Below, in pieces: positions 41,535 to 51,159 of a DNA stretch of 64,000 bases. Position 1 is the first letter of the stretch. Each line of letters begins with the position of its first letter. The stretch is from positions 5,828,001 through 5,892,000 of the forward strand of contig AP025576.1 of NCBI GenBank assembly GCA_022845955.1, read 5' to 3'. A program made the position numbers and the translations under genes. The stretch is from Lachnospiraceae bacterium (GTDB lineage Bacteria > Bacillota > Clostridia > Lachnospirales > Lachnospiraceae). The notes under the pieces are model-generated. The model was not told where the DNA came from. It saw only the letters and a program-made list of their open reading frames with translations, and searched no databases.

Positions 41535-43169
41535 TCAGCCTGCGGAAGCCAGTTCAATAATCGTGTCGCAGTACTGTTTCAGGTCATAGTCATGGGAAAC
41601 GATGATACACAGCTTTTCCTTTGCCTCCTCCACCAGGGTTTTGATGATGGCGTCCCGGCTCACAGGATCCAGGGAAGCGGTAGGTTCATCAAAAACCAGG
41701 ATAGGACGGCCGGATAACAATGCCCTTGCCACAATAATACGCTGCGCCTGGCCGAAGGAAAGATTCTTTCCATTTTCTTCTATCATCGTTTTATAGCCCT
41801 CGGGAAGTTCCAGAATCGTATCATGGATATTGGCTTTCAACGCCGCTTCCATAACCGCCTCGAAGGAGGCTCCGCTATTGCCGTAGCGTATGTTATCTTC
41901 CACCGTTCCGGTATGCAGAATATGATCCTGGGGAACATAGGAGATACAGCGGCGCATCCCCGTCCCGGTAATTTTCCTGTCGTCAAGCCATACGGCCACT
42001 TCTCCCTCCTGGGGTTCATACAGGCCCAGGGCCAGCTTGAGGAAGGTGGATTTGCCGCAGCCGCTCGGCCCGAAAATCCCTACAATCCGGCTTCCTCCCA
42101 TCTCCCGGCTGAAACGCTCCAGCACCCGTTCCTCGTCTCCATAGCCAAAGGACACCTCCGAAAAACACAGGGCGGCGGCCGTCTCTTTATAGTCCGTGTC
42201 CGGCTCCTCCGTCTGCGGCTCTTCCTCGATTGCCATCACTTCCATTACCCGTCTGGTACAGGCCAGATTATTCTGCAGTTCTCCTACCAGCGGTATCATC
42301 TGTATGAAAGGCCAGCAGATATAATTACTCACCTGCACCAGTCCCAGCACCGCACCGATGGACATTTCTCCTTTGATCACAAACCAGGCGCCCATGCCTA
42401 TAGCTGCAAAATTTATCATGATTCCCAGGAACCCGCTGCCCGCATTCATCACGGCCTGAATCTTCACGGATTGTAACTGCTTTTTCTTTTTATCACCGAA
42501 TATCCGCCCGAAATCCCGGGCCGACCTTTCGTAGCCGGAAAAGCATTTAATGCTGACCAGGGTGGCAAGCTGTTCCTGAAGATAGCCCCTCACCTTTCCT
42601 TCCGCATCCTTCGCTTCCAGCGTCCACTTCTGCAGGGCCGGCATGAGAAAATTGCTGAAAAGGACGGGCAGCGGAGAAAGCAGCACCAGCACCAGGGCGA
42701 TTTTCCAGTTCACAAGGAACGCATAGGCAAAAGCAAAAAGGAAGGAAAATATCCCGGCTGCCATGTTCACAACGGATTCCGGAATTACCTTTGCGCTCTG
42801 TGCCGAATCCTCCGTCAGCCTGGTAAGCATATCACCGCTGTGGTACGCCTGGCTTTTCTGCACCGGGATTTTCTCCATATGCAGCAGAAGCTTTTCCCGC
42901 AGCTTTCCGTCCAGCCCCAGGACAGACCGGTTCTGTAAATAGAGCTTAATGCCGTCAAGCACCATGCTGATAAGACCGATACACACCACGCCGGCCATCA
43001 GGTAAAAAAGAGGGACCGTGCCCCTTCCCTGTGCTTTATCCACAATTAACTGAACGGCGATTGCCAAAATCACCTGAAATACGGCAATCACACAGACCAG
43101 GGTTACCAGCCCCAGCAGCAATCCCCTTTTCTTCTTCGTAAGCGACCAAATCCATCTAATCTGTTTCAT
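41535..43169 (-). CDS. ABC transporter, permease-ATPase fusion, with variant signature motif
   Basis: A 544-residue half-exporter: six membrane helices over about 300 residues, then an ATPase with GPSGCGKST, Walker B ILVFDEPTASLDP and VSHDYDL. The signature is LSFGQAQRI in place of LSGGQ. The ATP site can still form with a homodimer or a distant partner; no second ABC gene is next to it. AGGAGATT precedes the ATG. Substrate unknown. Confidence 0.88.
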   Translation of the reverse strand: MKQIRWIWSLTKKKRGLLLGLVTLVCVIAVFQVILAIAVQLIVDKAQGRGTVPLFYLMAGVVCIGLISMVLDGIKLYLQNRSVLGLDGKLREKLLLHMEKIPVQKSQAYHSGDMLTRLTEDSAQSAKVIPESVVNMAAGIFSFLFAFAYAFLVNWKIALVLVLLSPLPVLFSNFLMPALQKWTLEAKDAEGKVRGYLQEQLATLVSIKCFSGYERSARDFGRIFGDKKKKQLQSVKIQAVMNAGSGFLGIMINFAAIGMGAWFVIKGEMSIGAVLGLVQVSNYICWPFIQMIPLVGELQNNLACTRRVMEVMAIEEEPQTEEPDTDYKETAAALCFSEVSFGYGDEERVLERFSREMGGSRIVGIFGPSGCGKSTFLKLALGLYEPQEGEVAVWLDDRKITGTGMRRCISYVPQDHILHTGTVEDNIRYGNSGASFEAVMEAALKANIHDTILELPEGYKTMIEENGKNLSFGQAQRIIVARALLSGRPILVFDEPTASLDPVSRDAIIKTLVEEAKEKLCIIVSHDYDLKQYCDTIIELASAG

Positions 43170-43333
43170 AATCTCCTATCCTTACCTCTCCTGCCCGTTC
43201 TGCCGGGCAATCTTTCTGTTTCCAGGTTGAGGCCAGCATATCATGTTTTCCTTCTCCTATCACGCAAGGAGGGGTTGACGAAACCGATAGTGGAGATACG
43301 TTATGTCCTGTTGCGGCTGGAATATTGTTTTCT

Positions 43334-43362
43334 TTGTAGAGGGCACGGGAATGTGGTAGAAT
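43334..43362 (+). promoter_or_regulatory. Probable promoter of the AraC gene at 43423
   Basis: TTGTAG (43334-43339) and TAGAAT (43357-43362), 17 bases apart, about 60 bp before the gene. Confidence 0.45.
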
Positions 43363-43422
43363 CTTGATGGGACGTAACTGTTGTAAATGTTGTGCAGAAC
43401 CGAATTTGAGAGTGAGGAACTT

Positions 43423-44892
43423 ATGTTGTATATTCTTCTGTTTACTGGTAATGACAGGCTTAAAATGGATTGGGAGGGAATGTTTTCTTCCTGGCTTCCG
43501 GAGGTTTTCCGGATAGAGACTGCAGCATTTCCGGAAGGGCCTGTGGGACTGCTGCCGGAAATTCTTCCTTCCTGTTTTATTGTTGATTCCGTAAGCGCAC
43601 AGTATGCTCCGGAGAATCCATGGCTGTCGCTTCTTCCGCTTCAATATCCCCAGGTTCCTGTGTTTTCTTTTGAAGAGAGCGGCAGCTTTCGGGAACAGCT
43701 GGAAAAGCTGTTGGACGAGGATGGGGAGACGCCGGACCGGGCGGAAATACCTGACGGGTCAGGTCTGAAATGCCGCCTGTATCTGGAAGGGCTGACCTCT
43801 ATCCGGCAGGCTGTTCCCCAGGAGAATCCGGATCTGCCGGATTATTCCCATTTAAGCTTTGCCGCCTGTGCCGCACGGATATCCGATTGTTCCGGGAAAG
43901 AAGGTCTGTATGACACGTGTGCCTTCCTCGCCGGCAGATATCCGCTTTCTTTTCTTTATTTTAATGAAGAAAAGGGGATCCTTTTGTTTGTACTCTATGA
44001 TCATACCGGAAGCTTCACCCGGCTGGAAGTAAACCGGCAGACTTTGATGGATCAGGTAAGCGCAACCAATAGTTTCCTTCCGCCATTTAAGTTCGGGGTG
44101 ATCCATCATGGGCTTATGGGGCTGGGCTCTTCGTTTCTGGAAGCGGATCAGGTGTATTATGTGAATAAGCTGCGCACGCCCTGTGTCTGTTTTGAGGAAA
44201 TATCCAGTCCTCCGGGGCAGCTGTTAAAGGCGGAGAAGCTGATGGAAATTGAGCGGTCCATACGCACGGATATCCAGTTCCGGGAGGGACAGAATGCGCT
44301 GGCTTATACACGGCAGTGGTTTGCGGAATACCGGAGGCTGGAGTACGAACCGGATGCGGTCAAATACGATATGATCATTTTGTATGCCAGCATTAAGTAT
44401 GTGCTTTTTGATATGTATGGCCTGAAACTGAAGCGCATTAAATCGGGCCTGGAGGTGCATGAGATTATTCATATATCCACGTTGGATGAGCTGGAGGAAT
44501 GGTTTGTCACCTGGCTCCTCTATACTCTGGATAATTTCGATCTGACGCGTTCGAATACCGGGTTCCGCATTCAGGAGGTACTGCAGTTTATTTCCAATCA
44601 TGTCATGGATGATTTGTCCCTGAATACCATTGCCAGTTATTTTTATGTGAACCCTTCTTATTTCAGCACCTTGTTTAAAAAAGAAACCGGGCAGACCTAT
44701 ATTTCTTATATTACGAAACTGAAGATGGATAAAGCGAGGGAACTGCTGGCAGCAAACTGTAAGGTCTATGAAACTGCACGGCTTCTGGGTTATGAGGATA
44801 TCCGGCATTTCCGGAACACGTTCAAAAAATATCATGGAATCCCGCCTTCTGAGGTAAAACCGCCGCCGTCCGGGCACGGGCATCCGGTGTAA
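43423..44892 (+). CDS. AraC family regulator with large N-terminal sensor region
   Basis: A 489-residue protein. Only the C-terminal 100 residues are recognisable: an AraC-type double helix-turn-helix (IQEVLQFISNHVMDDLSLNTIA..., FSTLFKKETGQTYISYI, LLGYEDIRHFRNTFKKYHGIPPSE). The first 380 residues match the long, poorly conserved sensor region of YesN-like regulators but lack an evident receiver Asp motif. It converges on the ADP-ribosylglycohydrolase operon and is its likely regulator. Start at 43423 behind GAGG. Confidence 0.85.
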   Translation: MLYILLFTGNDRLKMDWEGMFSSWLPEVFRIETAAFPEGPVGLLPEILPSCFIVDSVSAQYAPENPWLSLLPLQYPQVPVFSFEESGSFREQLEKLLDEDGETPDRAEIPDGSGLKCRLYLEGLTSIRQAVPQENPDLPDYSHLSFAACAARISDCSGKEGLYDTCAFLAGRYPLSFLYFNEEKGILLFVLYDHTGSFTRLEVNRQTLMDQVSATNSFLPPFKFGVIHHGLMGLGSSFLEADQVYYVNKLRTPCVCFEEISSPPGQLLKAEKLMEIERSIRTDIQFREGQNALAYTRQWFAEYRRLEYEPDAVKYDMIILYASIKYVLFDMYGLKLKRIKSGLEVHEIIHISTLDELEEWFVTWLLYTLDNFDLTRSNTGFRIQEVLQFISNHVMDDLSLNTIASYFYVNPSYFSTLFKKETGQTYISYITKLKMDKARELLAANCKVYETARLLGYEDIRHFRNTFKKYHGIPPSEVKPPPSGHGHPV

Positions 44893-44899
44893 GGCACAG

Positions 44900-44934
44900 A
44901 AAAAATCCGGGAATTTTCCATCCCGGATTTTTTT
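44900..44934. terminator. Bidirectional terminator
   Basis: AAAAATCCGGGA pairs with TCCCGGATTTTT; T runs on both strands allow it to end the AraC gene (+) and the ADP-ribosylglycohydrolase operon (-). Confidence 0.88.
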
Positions 44935-44946
44935 ATGGAAGAGCGG

Positions 44947-46488
44947 TTATATTCTGGGCAGGTTATTAATTCCCCTCGGCCCTTTCTTTTCCCATTTCAC
45001 TTCCCGGACAGTTCCGGTCTCGCTTACCAGCACCACAGGGACATACATGACGCGCCGGTTCTTATTCTCCTCATAAGTGAATTCGGCTGCAAACCGGTAT
45101 ATCGGCTTCAGGGGGCCTTCCGCGCTGATTTCATATTCCAGCTCCTTGATTCCTGCTCCCATGTGGGCCATGGTGAGAAATACGGAGGCTTCATTCTGGG
45201 GAAGGACGGTACAGCCGTCCCGGTTGTACAGGTAGACGTTGACCCTGTCCGAGGTAACGGACTGGGAGGTGTTGGATAAAATGAATTTGATTTTCTTGGG
45301 TTCCCCGCTGGTAATAACCGGATCGCCGCAGTAGTCCAACCGTACATTCAGATAGGGGAATTCATACTTAACTGTTTTCATTTCATCATAAATATTTGCA
45401 AAGTATGGCTTCGCGTAAAAACATTCTTCCCGGTTCTCTTCCGTCAGGGCCAATTCTTCCCGGGCCGTGTCATGAAGGGCGAGAACCCTGTCCGTGAGTT
45501 CTTCCACCGTAGCCGGTATCCTGCCCGCCATACGGAAGGGATCGATGCTGCAGGTAACGATTTTTCTTCCGATTGGTTCAATCCATTTTTCTTCAAAAAA
45601 TTCAATTCCATACATGATTCCGAACAGGGAAGCGATTGTCCCTGCCGTACAGTCGGTATCCTCTCCGTAATGTACGGCTGTCAGAATGGATTTTTCAAAA
45701 TCTCCCTTTCCGAAAAGCAGGCCGTAAATAATAATCATGATATTGGAGGGCACGTCCCAGCCCATCTTTCCGTTGTTATATCCTTTTTCTTCATCCTCCT
45801 CGGATATGTAGTGCCACTCCAGATGTCCGATGAAATTCTGCATGATGTATTCCCGGGTTTCCTTTTCATCCATGCCCGCATCATAGGTTTCCATGGCCTT
45901 TCGCACGCCACGGCCCACGGCACATCCCTCCGGAATATAAGACAGGCCGATTTCGATCAGCCTGCGGATATCCCTGCAGTAAAAAGCAGCGCTCTCCATA
46001 GCGGCAATAAAAACCTCGGCATACACGCCTTCTCCGTCTCCATGATCCACAATGGCGTCCTCAAAGGCATACTGCGCCGCCAAATCCGGATGTCCCGGGA
46101 ACAGGCAGGCCCAGATTTCGGAGCGGATATAGGAGCCGCAGCTGTCCTTGAAATCGTTGTTAAAGCTTCCTGTCACGGGGGGCTGGAAGCCGCTTCGTAA
46201 ATTGGTTTTCGCCACGCCGTATTCCGCATGGGTAAATATCATGAATTCATTGAAATATTCGCCCAGATCCTTGGCATCGACATGGATTCCCCGATCCTCC
46301 AGGGCAAGCAGCCACAATATCTGGATATCCAGATCGTCATTGGGAAGAGGCTCCCCGTTCAGATCGTGGGTGTAATAGGTGATGTCATTTTTACAGCGTT
46401 CCCATTCCATAGGCATGCCCAGGGTTCCGCCTATATTTTTCCCCATCCAGCAGCCGTATACTTTGCTGCGAAATTCTTCTTTATTCAT
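44947..46488 (-). CDS. ADP-ribosylglycohydrolase (DraG) family protein
   Basis: A 513-residue protein whose N-terminal 330 residues show DraG-family features: GCWMGKNIGGTLGMPMEW at the start, NDDLDIQILWLLALE (metal-binding Asp residues) and YGEDTDCTAGTIASLFG (second metal motif). The C-terminal 170 residues look like a beta-sandwich and are not recognised. It ends a sugar ABC importer operon. Members in such operons may hydrolyse N-glycosidic bonds of imported nucleosides or glycosylamines rather than act on protein; that is inference. Confidence 0.85.
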   Translation of the reverse strand: MNKEEFRSKVYGCWMGKNIGGTLGMPMEWERCKNDITYYTHDLNGEPLPNDDLDIQILWLLALEDRGIHVDAKDLGEYFNEFMIFTHAEYGVAKTNLRSGFQPPVTGSFNNDFKDSCGSYIRSEIWACLFPGHPDLAAQYAFEDAIVDHGDGEGVYAEVFIAAMESAAFYCRDIRRLIEIGLSYIPEGCAVGRGVRKAMETYDAGMDEKETREYIMQNFIGHLEWHYISEEDEEKGYNNGKMGWDVPSNIMIIIYGLLFGKGDFEKSILTAVHYGEDTDCTAGTIASLFGIMYGIEFFEEKWIEPIGRKIVTCSIDPFRMAGRIPATVEELTDRVLALHDTAREELALTEENREECFYAKPYFANIYDEMKTVKYEFPYLNVRLDYCGDPVITSGEPKKIKFILSNTSQSVTSDRVNVYLYNRDGCTVLPQNEASVFLTMAHMGAGIKELEYEISAEGPLKPIYRFAAEFTYEENKNRRVMYVPVVLVSETGTVREVKWEKKGPRGINNLPRI

Positions 46489-46509
46489 ATTCTGACCTCT
46501 TTCTTTTTG

Positions 46510-47298
46510 TTATTCCTTGACTGCCCCGGCATTCAGGCCGTTTACAATAAATTTCTGCATGAGCAGGTAAATAATAATACCCGGCACCAGTATGATAAAC
46601 AGAGCCGCATACAGCTTTCCCACATTTCCGCCGTACATGGACTGGAATTTGGTGGGGATAACCGTAATGGTCATGATTTCTTCTTTTCTCAGCATTACAA
46701 ACGCCATCATGTATTCATTCCAGCTGGACAAAAAGGTCCAGATGACCGCCATGACGATGGAGGGCTTGCACATGGGAACCGCGATTTTAAACAGGGTTTT
46801 CACGATGCCGCAGCCGTCAATCAATGCCGCCTCCAACACGGTATTGGGCAGTGCGTCAAACCCGTTTTTAATGGTGAGCAGGTTAAAGGGGGCTATGAGA
46901 ACCACATATGGACCCAGTACCGCCAGATAGGTATTTAAAATCCCCAGTTTGGAATTAATCTGGAAAACCGGCACGAGGATAGCCGCTGCCGGGAGAAGCA
47001 GGGCGGACAGCAGAAAAATATAGATCCCGTTCTTAAAAGGAAAATTCAGCTTGGAAAGGGCGAAGCCCGCCAGTACATCCAGGACCACCACCAGCACTAC
47101 CACGCTCACACTGATGATCAGGCTGTTGATAAAGTACGTTCCTATATGGTATTTGGTCAGGATATCCACATAATTTTTGATTCCGCCGCCCTGGAAAGAG
47201 CCATGGATGAGGATACCGATAGGCAGAAGGATCACCGCTACACAGGCTATACAGATCAGGTATCGGAGAAAACTGCCCATTCCTTTTATTCTTTTCAT
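46510..47298 (-). CDS. Carbohydrate ABC transporter permease, MalG type
   Basis: A permease of about 262 residues with six membrane helices and the EAA loop EAALIDGCGIVKTLFKIAVP. Start at 47298, seven bases behind AGGG; the ATG at 47304 is too close. Followed 21 bp later by the ADP-ribosylglycohydrolase gene. Confidence 0.9.
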   Translation of the reverse strand: MKRIKGMGSFLRYLICIACVAVILLPIGILIHGSFQGGGIKNYVDILTKYHIGTYFINSLIISVSVVVLVVVLDVLAGFALSKLNFPFKNGIYIFLLSALLLPAAAILVPVFQINSKLGILNTYLAVLGPYVVLIAPFNLLTIKNGFDALPNTVLEAALIDGCGIVKTLFKIAVPMCKPSIVMAVIWTFLSSWNEYMMAFVMLRKEEIMTITVIPTKFQSMYGGNVGKLYAALFIILVPGIIIYLLMQKFIVNGLNAGAVKE

Positions 47299-47315
47299 GT
47301 TCATACCCTCTTTCC

Positions 47316-48185
47316 TTAGTAAATGGTTTTGGAATTATAAAGCCTGAGCTGGAATACCGTGATAATCCCGGCTATCAGGAACATTACCACCGCAATGGCA
47401 GAGGCATAACCCTGTTCGTAATTGGTAAAAGCCGCCTCATATAAATAGGTGGCAAAGGTCTGCGTGGAGTTCGCCGGCCCGCCTCCTGTCAGAGAGGCCA
47501 CCAAATCATACTGCTTGAGGGCACCGATCACACCGATAATCGTCAGGTTATATGTGGTCCCCCTTACCAGAGGGAATGTGATTTTCTTAAGTATCTGGAA
47601 ATGTGTGGCCCCGTCGATTTTGGCCGCTTCATACAAATCTTCCGAAATACCCGCCATAGCGCCGTAATACAGCGTCATGGAGTAGCCGGTCCACTGCCAG
47701 ATGTTAACAAGGATAATTGCCCATATAGCCAGCTTGGGATTGGAAAGAGGGGCGCTGACTCCAAAAAAAGAAAGGATATCCTTTAAATAACCGATATTCG
47801 GATCCAGGAGCCGGTAGAAAACCTGTCCGATAATGATGGAAGAAAGGATAGCCGGCATGAAGAGGACTGCCTTGGAGACATCCCTTCCCACAAATTTCTT
47901 CTGGAACATATCCGCCAGAAGGAACCCCAGAATAGCCTGCACGGTTACGGTAAACAGTGCAAAAAGCAGAAAATTCCGCAGAACAATCCGGAATACCTTG
48001 TCTTTGAATATATTCATAAAGTTCGTCAGCCCGATAAAGGTCATATCCGGGTCAATACCGTTCCAGTCATACAAACTGATTTTCACGTTATATAATACCG
48101 GATAAACCATATATACCATTACAAACAAAAGCAACGGCAGTACACATAAAAATCCAATTTTCCTGCTGTTTCTAAAATTAATCAT
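47316..48185 (-). CDS. Carbohydrate ABC transporter permease, MalF type
   Basis: A 289-residue permease with six membrane helices; docking loop YEAAKIDGATHFQILKKITFP and the conserved SLTGGGP turn. AGGAGG is eight bases before the ATG. It pairs with the MalG-type subunit downstream. Confidence 0.92.
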   Translation of the reverse strand: MINFRNSRKIGFLCVLPLLLFVMVYMVYPVLYNVKISLYDWNGIDPDMTFIGLTNFMNIFKDKVFRIVLRNFLLFALFTVTVQAILGFLLADMFQKKFVGRDVSKAVLFMPAILSSIIIGQVFYRLLDPNIGYLKDILSFFGVSAPLSNPKLAIWAIILVNIWQWTGYSMTLYYGAMAGISEDLYEAAKIDGATHFQILKKITFPLVRGTTYNLTIIGVIGALKQYDLVASLTGGGPANSTQTFATYLYEAAFTNYEQGYASAIAVVMFLIAGIITVFQLRLYNSKTIY

Positions 48186-48343
48186 CCTTCCGGCCTCCTG
48201 CCTTTTTAACTAACGTGCAGAACCTGCGCCCGCCGGACGGCAGCCCCTGTTCCACATAATCTCCGCGGACAGCGGGCCGGACGGACATGACAGCATGTCC
48301 ACCCGGTGTCTGCCGCCAGGGTACTTCCCATACGGAATCCCTG

Positions 48344-49756
48344 TTATTTGGAAATTCCTGCAGCGGCTTCCGCCATTGCTGCGGCGGCTTCTTCCGGAGT
48401 GGCCGCGCCGGTTCCCAGAAGCTGCAGCTGGTCGAACAGCTCGTCATTTATCTTGGTGTAGAAGGAGCTGCGGAAGCCTACGGTCTGATCGGAGGCGGCT
48501 GCCGCCGAAATGGTATCATAAGCCGCTTTATAATCCGCCGTAAGGTCAACGGTGGGGCTGGGTGCTTCCTTCAGCACGCTGAAGAACCCAAGACCGTCCA
48601 CTACGGACTGCTGCATATCGTAGCACATCCATTTCACAAATTCCCAGGCCGCTTCCTGGTTCGGGCTTGCGGCGTTGATTCCCCATGCCACATCGGGAGC
48701 GGTGAGCACCGCACCTTCTTTTCCTTCGATGGAAGGAAGGGTTGCCACTTTGATATCATTGGAGGAGAAGTTTTCATAAAAGGAGTTCTCCGCCTTCAGG
48801 GAACCCAAATCCCAGGAACCGTTGAAAATCATAGGGATGGTGGAATTTCCGTCGTCATCCTTCCACTGGGAATAGCCTTCGTTGTAAATGGTGGTGGACA
48901 GCGCGCCGTCCTGTACAATGCCGTCGGTAAACAGCTTCTGGTAATAAGAAAAGGCTTTTACCACATCGCTTTCCGTCCATTCCGCATCCAGAGAGAATAC
49001 GTCGTTGCACAGATCTTTGTTGACAGTAGCCAGAATGGCGATAAACATATCATAATTCTGCCAGTTATCCTTGCCGCCGAACATCAGGGGAATCTGCTTT
49101 GCACCGCGTAATGTCTGTGCCGCCTGCGTCAGTTCCTCCCAGGTTGCAGGAAACGCTGCAACACCGTTTTCCGTCATAAGCTTATTGTTGTACCAGATGG
49201 TCCCCGATGCGCTCATGGCACTGGGGAATGCATATATTTCATCACCGGAAAGCGTAATGGTGGTGAAGGAGGCGTCGGTAAACTGATCCTGCCAGTTCTC
49301 TCCCCATTCTGCAGATGCGTAATCCGCCATAGGCGCCAGCTGGGATTTGTATTGTTCCAGATCCGCGCCCGGTGCGATGCCGATAACATCCGGAGCGCTT
49401 CCGGCTGCAAAGTCAACCTTGAGGGCGTTATAGTGATCTTCCTGTCTCATTATCGTTACGGTTGCATGGATCCCGGGATGGGTGGCGTTAAACTCATCTG
49501 CGATGGCCTGTGTCAACTCGGAATCCTCACTGAATCCCTTATAATTGCCCAGGGCATACTGCCAGGACTGTACGGTGATTTCCACAACCTCCCCGTCCGC
49601 AGCCCCGGTACTGTCCGTGTTCTGGGCTGCGGCTGTACTCTGGGAAGCCGTCTCCTTGGTATCGGCGGTTTCTGCAGACGTAGTGTCCGTGCTTCCACAG
49701 GCTGCCAGTGACATTACCATTGCTCCTGTCAGCAGCATTGCAATTACTCTTTTCAT
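48344..49756 (-). CDS. Sugar-binding lipoprotein, family 1
   Basis: A 470-residue lipoprotein: signal MKRVIAMLLTGAMVMSLAAC (Cys20), a Thr/Ser/Ala-rich tether, then a family-1 binding fold (VEITVQSWQYALG..., FNATHPGIHATVTI). AAGG stands eight bases before the ATG at 49756. First gene of the operon; the 158-bp gap to the permease holds no gene. Confidence 0.92.
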   Translation of the reverse strand: MKRVIAMLLTGAMVMSLAACGSTDTTSAETADTKETASQSTAAAQNTDSTGAADGEVVEITVQSWQYALGNYKGFSEDSELTQAIADEFNATHPGIHATVTIMRQEDHYNALKVDFAAGSAPDVIGIAPGADLEQYKSQLAPMADYASAEWGENWQDQFTDASFTTITLSGDEIYAFPSAMSASGTIWYNNKLMTENGVAAFPATWEELTQAAQTLRGAKQIPLMFGGKDNWQNYDMFIAILATVNKDLCNDVFSLDAEWTESDVVKAFSYYQKLFTDGIVQDGALSTTIYNEGYSQWKDDDGNSTIPMIFNGSWDLGSLKAENSFYENFSSNDIKVATLPSIEGKEGAVLTAPDVAWGINAASPNQEAAWEFVKWMCYDMQQSVVDGLGFFSVLKEAPSPTVDLTADYKAAYDTISAAAASDQTVGFRSSFYTKINDELFDQLQLLGTGAATPEEAAAAMAEAAAGISK

Positions 49757-49874
49757 AAATAAAACCTTCCCTTCCTGCTTCTTAATTTCTCTGCATGTAT
49801 TTCCTTGTGACTGTTCCGTCCCTTCACAGATACTGTGCTGACCTGTCGAACAGTTACCTTTCATTTACTATTGC

Positions 49875-49902
49875 ATTATAGTGTACTGAATAATTTTATC
49901 AA
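49875..49902 (-). promoter_or_regulatory. Promoter of the binding-protein operon
   Basis: TTGATA (49897-49902) and TATAAT (49875-49880), 16 bases apart on the minus strand, about 120 bp before the lipoprotein gene. The AT-rich DNA upstream (to about 49960) is a plausible AraC site. The 49757-50059 gap holds only this and the DegV terminator. Confidence 0.65.
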
Positions 49903-50014
49903 AGAGCATTATTTTTAGTAAAAATAGGTTGTTTTTTTTAGATTATTAAATTTCCCCCGTTTTTTTCCGTATTATGGAAAAGCGGTGCCTGTGTCCGGGA
50001 GATACGCATAAAAA

Positions 50015-50045
50015 AAGAACCGGCAGCCTGTGCATACCGGTTCTT
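50015..50045 (-). terminator. Terminator of the DegV gene
   Basis: AAGAACCGG pairs with CCGGTTCTT, followed on the minus strand by seven T. Confidence 0.88.
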
Positions 50046-50059
50046 CTTTTTCCCTGCTT

Positions 50060-50947
50060 CTATTCCGTTCTTTCCCTGCCCCAGAAGAACAGCGCCACGG
50101 TTCCCGGCCCTGTATGGCTTCCGATGGTAGTGCCCACATAATTGATTTCCACCTTCCCGTTCAGTTTGGGAAAACGTTCTTCTATCATGTCCGCTACCGC
50201 ACGGGCATCCTCGCGGCAGGCCGACTGGGAGATATAGCATTTGCCGGAATAATCCAGACCGCCATCCGCATATTCCTCCATCTTTTCCACAATAGCCTGT
50301 ATCACCTTACGCTTGGTACGGATCTTAAACCGGGGAATCAGCCTGCCCAGGTTATCCATATTCAGAAGCGGGCAGATGCCAAGCACGCCTCCGATAAACC
50401 CGGAGGCCCTGGATACACGGCCGCCCTTTATATAAAAGGTGAGGTCCGTAGAAAAAAACCAATGGTTCAGCCTGCGTTTATTCTTCTCCGTCCAGGCATA
50501 AAGCTCATCAATCCCCATTCCATCATCCCGCAAATCTGCCAGCTTATCCATTAAGAGTCCGTATCCTGAAGAAGCCCCCAGAGAATCCACCACATAAATT
50601 TTCCGGTCCGGGTACAACTCTTCCAGCTCCTGCTTTGCCGCAAGAGCGGAGTTAATAACGCCTGAAATTCCGGAGGAAAGGCATAAATGCAAAACATCCC
50701 TGCCCTCCTTCAGGAAAGCCTCAAAATATTCCCGGAATTCTTCGGAATTCACCTGGGAGGTTTTGGTATCGGCTCCCTGGGTCATCTTTTTATAAAATTC
50801 TTCAAATGGCATGGATTTGCCTAAATCATCCGCATACTGCACTCCATCCAATTCATAATGAAAGCATATGTAGGATATGTCCCTGGAACGAAAATGTTCT
50901 TCCGTCAAATCTGCCGTAGAACAACAGCTTATAATATAATCTCCCAT
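50060..50947 (-). CDS. DegV family fatty-acid-binding protein
   Basis: A 295-residue cytoplasmic DegV protein. It shows the family opening YIISCCSTADLTEEHF, the TSQVNSEEF segment (lipid head-group contact), LCLSSGISG, VVDSLGASSGYG and the C-terminal VGTTIGSHTGPGTVALFFWG. DegV/FakB-type proteins carry fatty acids to a FakA kinase; no kinase is nearby. Single gene with its own terminator. Confidence 0.92.
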   Translation of the reverse strand: MGDYIISCCSTADLTEEHFRSRDISYICFHYELDGVQYADDLGKSMPFEEFYKKMTQGADTKTSQVNSEEFREYFEAFLKEGRDVLHLCLSSGISGVINSALAAKQELEELYPDRKIYVVDSLGASSGYGLLMDKLADLRDDGMGIDELYAWTEKNKRRLNHWFFSTDLTFYIKGGRVSRASGFIGGVLGICPLLNMDNLGRLIPRFKIRTKRKVIQAIVEKMEEYADGGLDYSGKCYISQSACREDARAVADMIEERFPKLNGKVEINYVGTTIGSHTGPGTVALFFWGRERTE

Positions 50948-51076
50948 CCTCTCCGCCTTTCTATCCTTTCTGTCAGGATTCTTTCTTCACTCAGCCGTAT
51001 AGGCGGCCTTGTAGAGTTATTATACCCTATTGTGCAACCTGCCACAACTCCATTTAGCTATAGTTTCCGAAAAACA

Positions 51077-51115
51077 AAAGACCAGTTTCCCGTCCGCATT
51101 GGAAATCTGGTCTTT
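51077..51115 (-). terminator. Terminator of the GH127 operon
   Basis: AAAGACCAG...CTGGTCTTT stem with an inner TTTCC/GGAAA pairing, followed on the minus strand by TGTTTTTC. Confidence 0.85.
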
Positions 51116-51159
51116 CTCCTGCTTATTTAATTCCTTACTGACTACCTGCTATCGGCCTT

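Noticed and set aside
43156..43644. Minus-strand frame of 162 codons upstream of the ABC exporter
   Set aside because: It overlaps the ABC start and the beginning of the divergent AraC gene, has low-complexity basic composition and no ribosome site.
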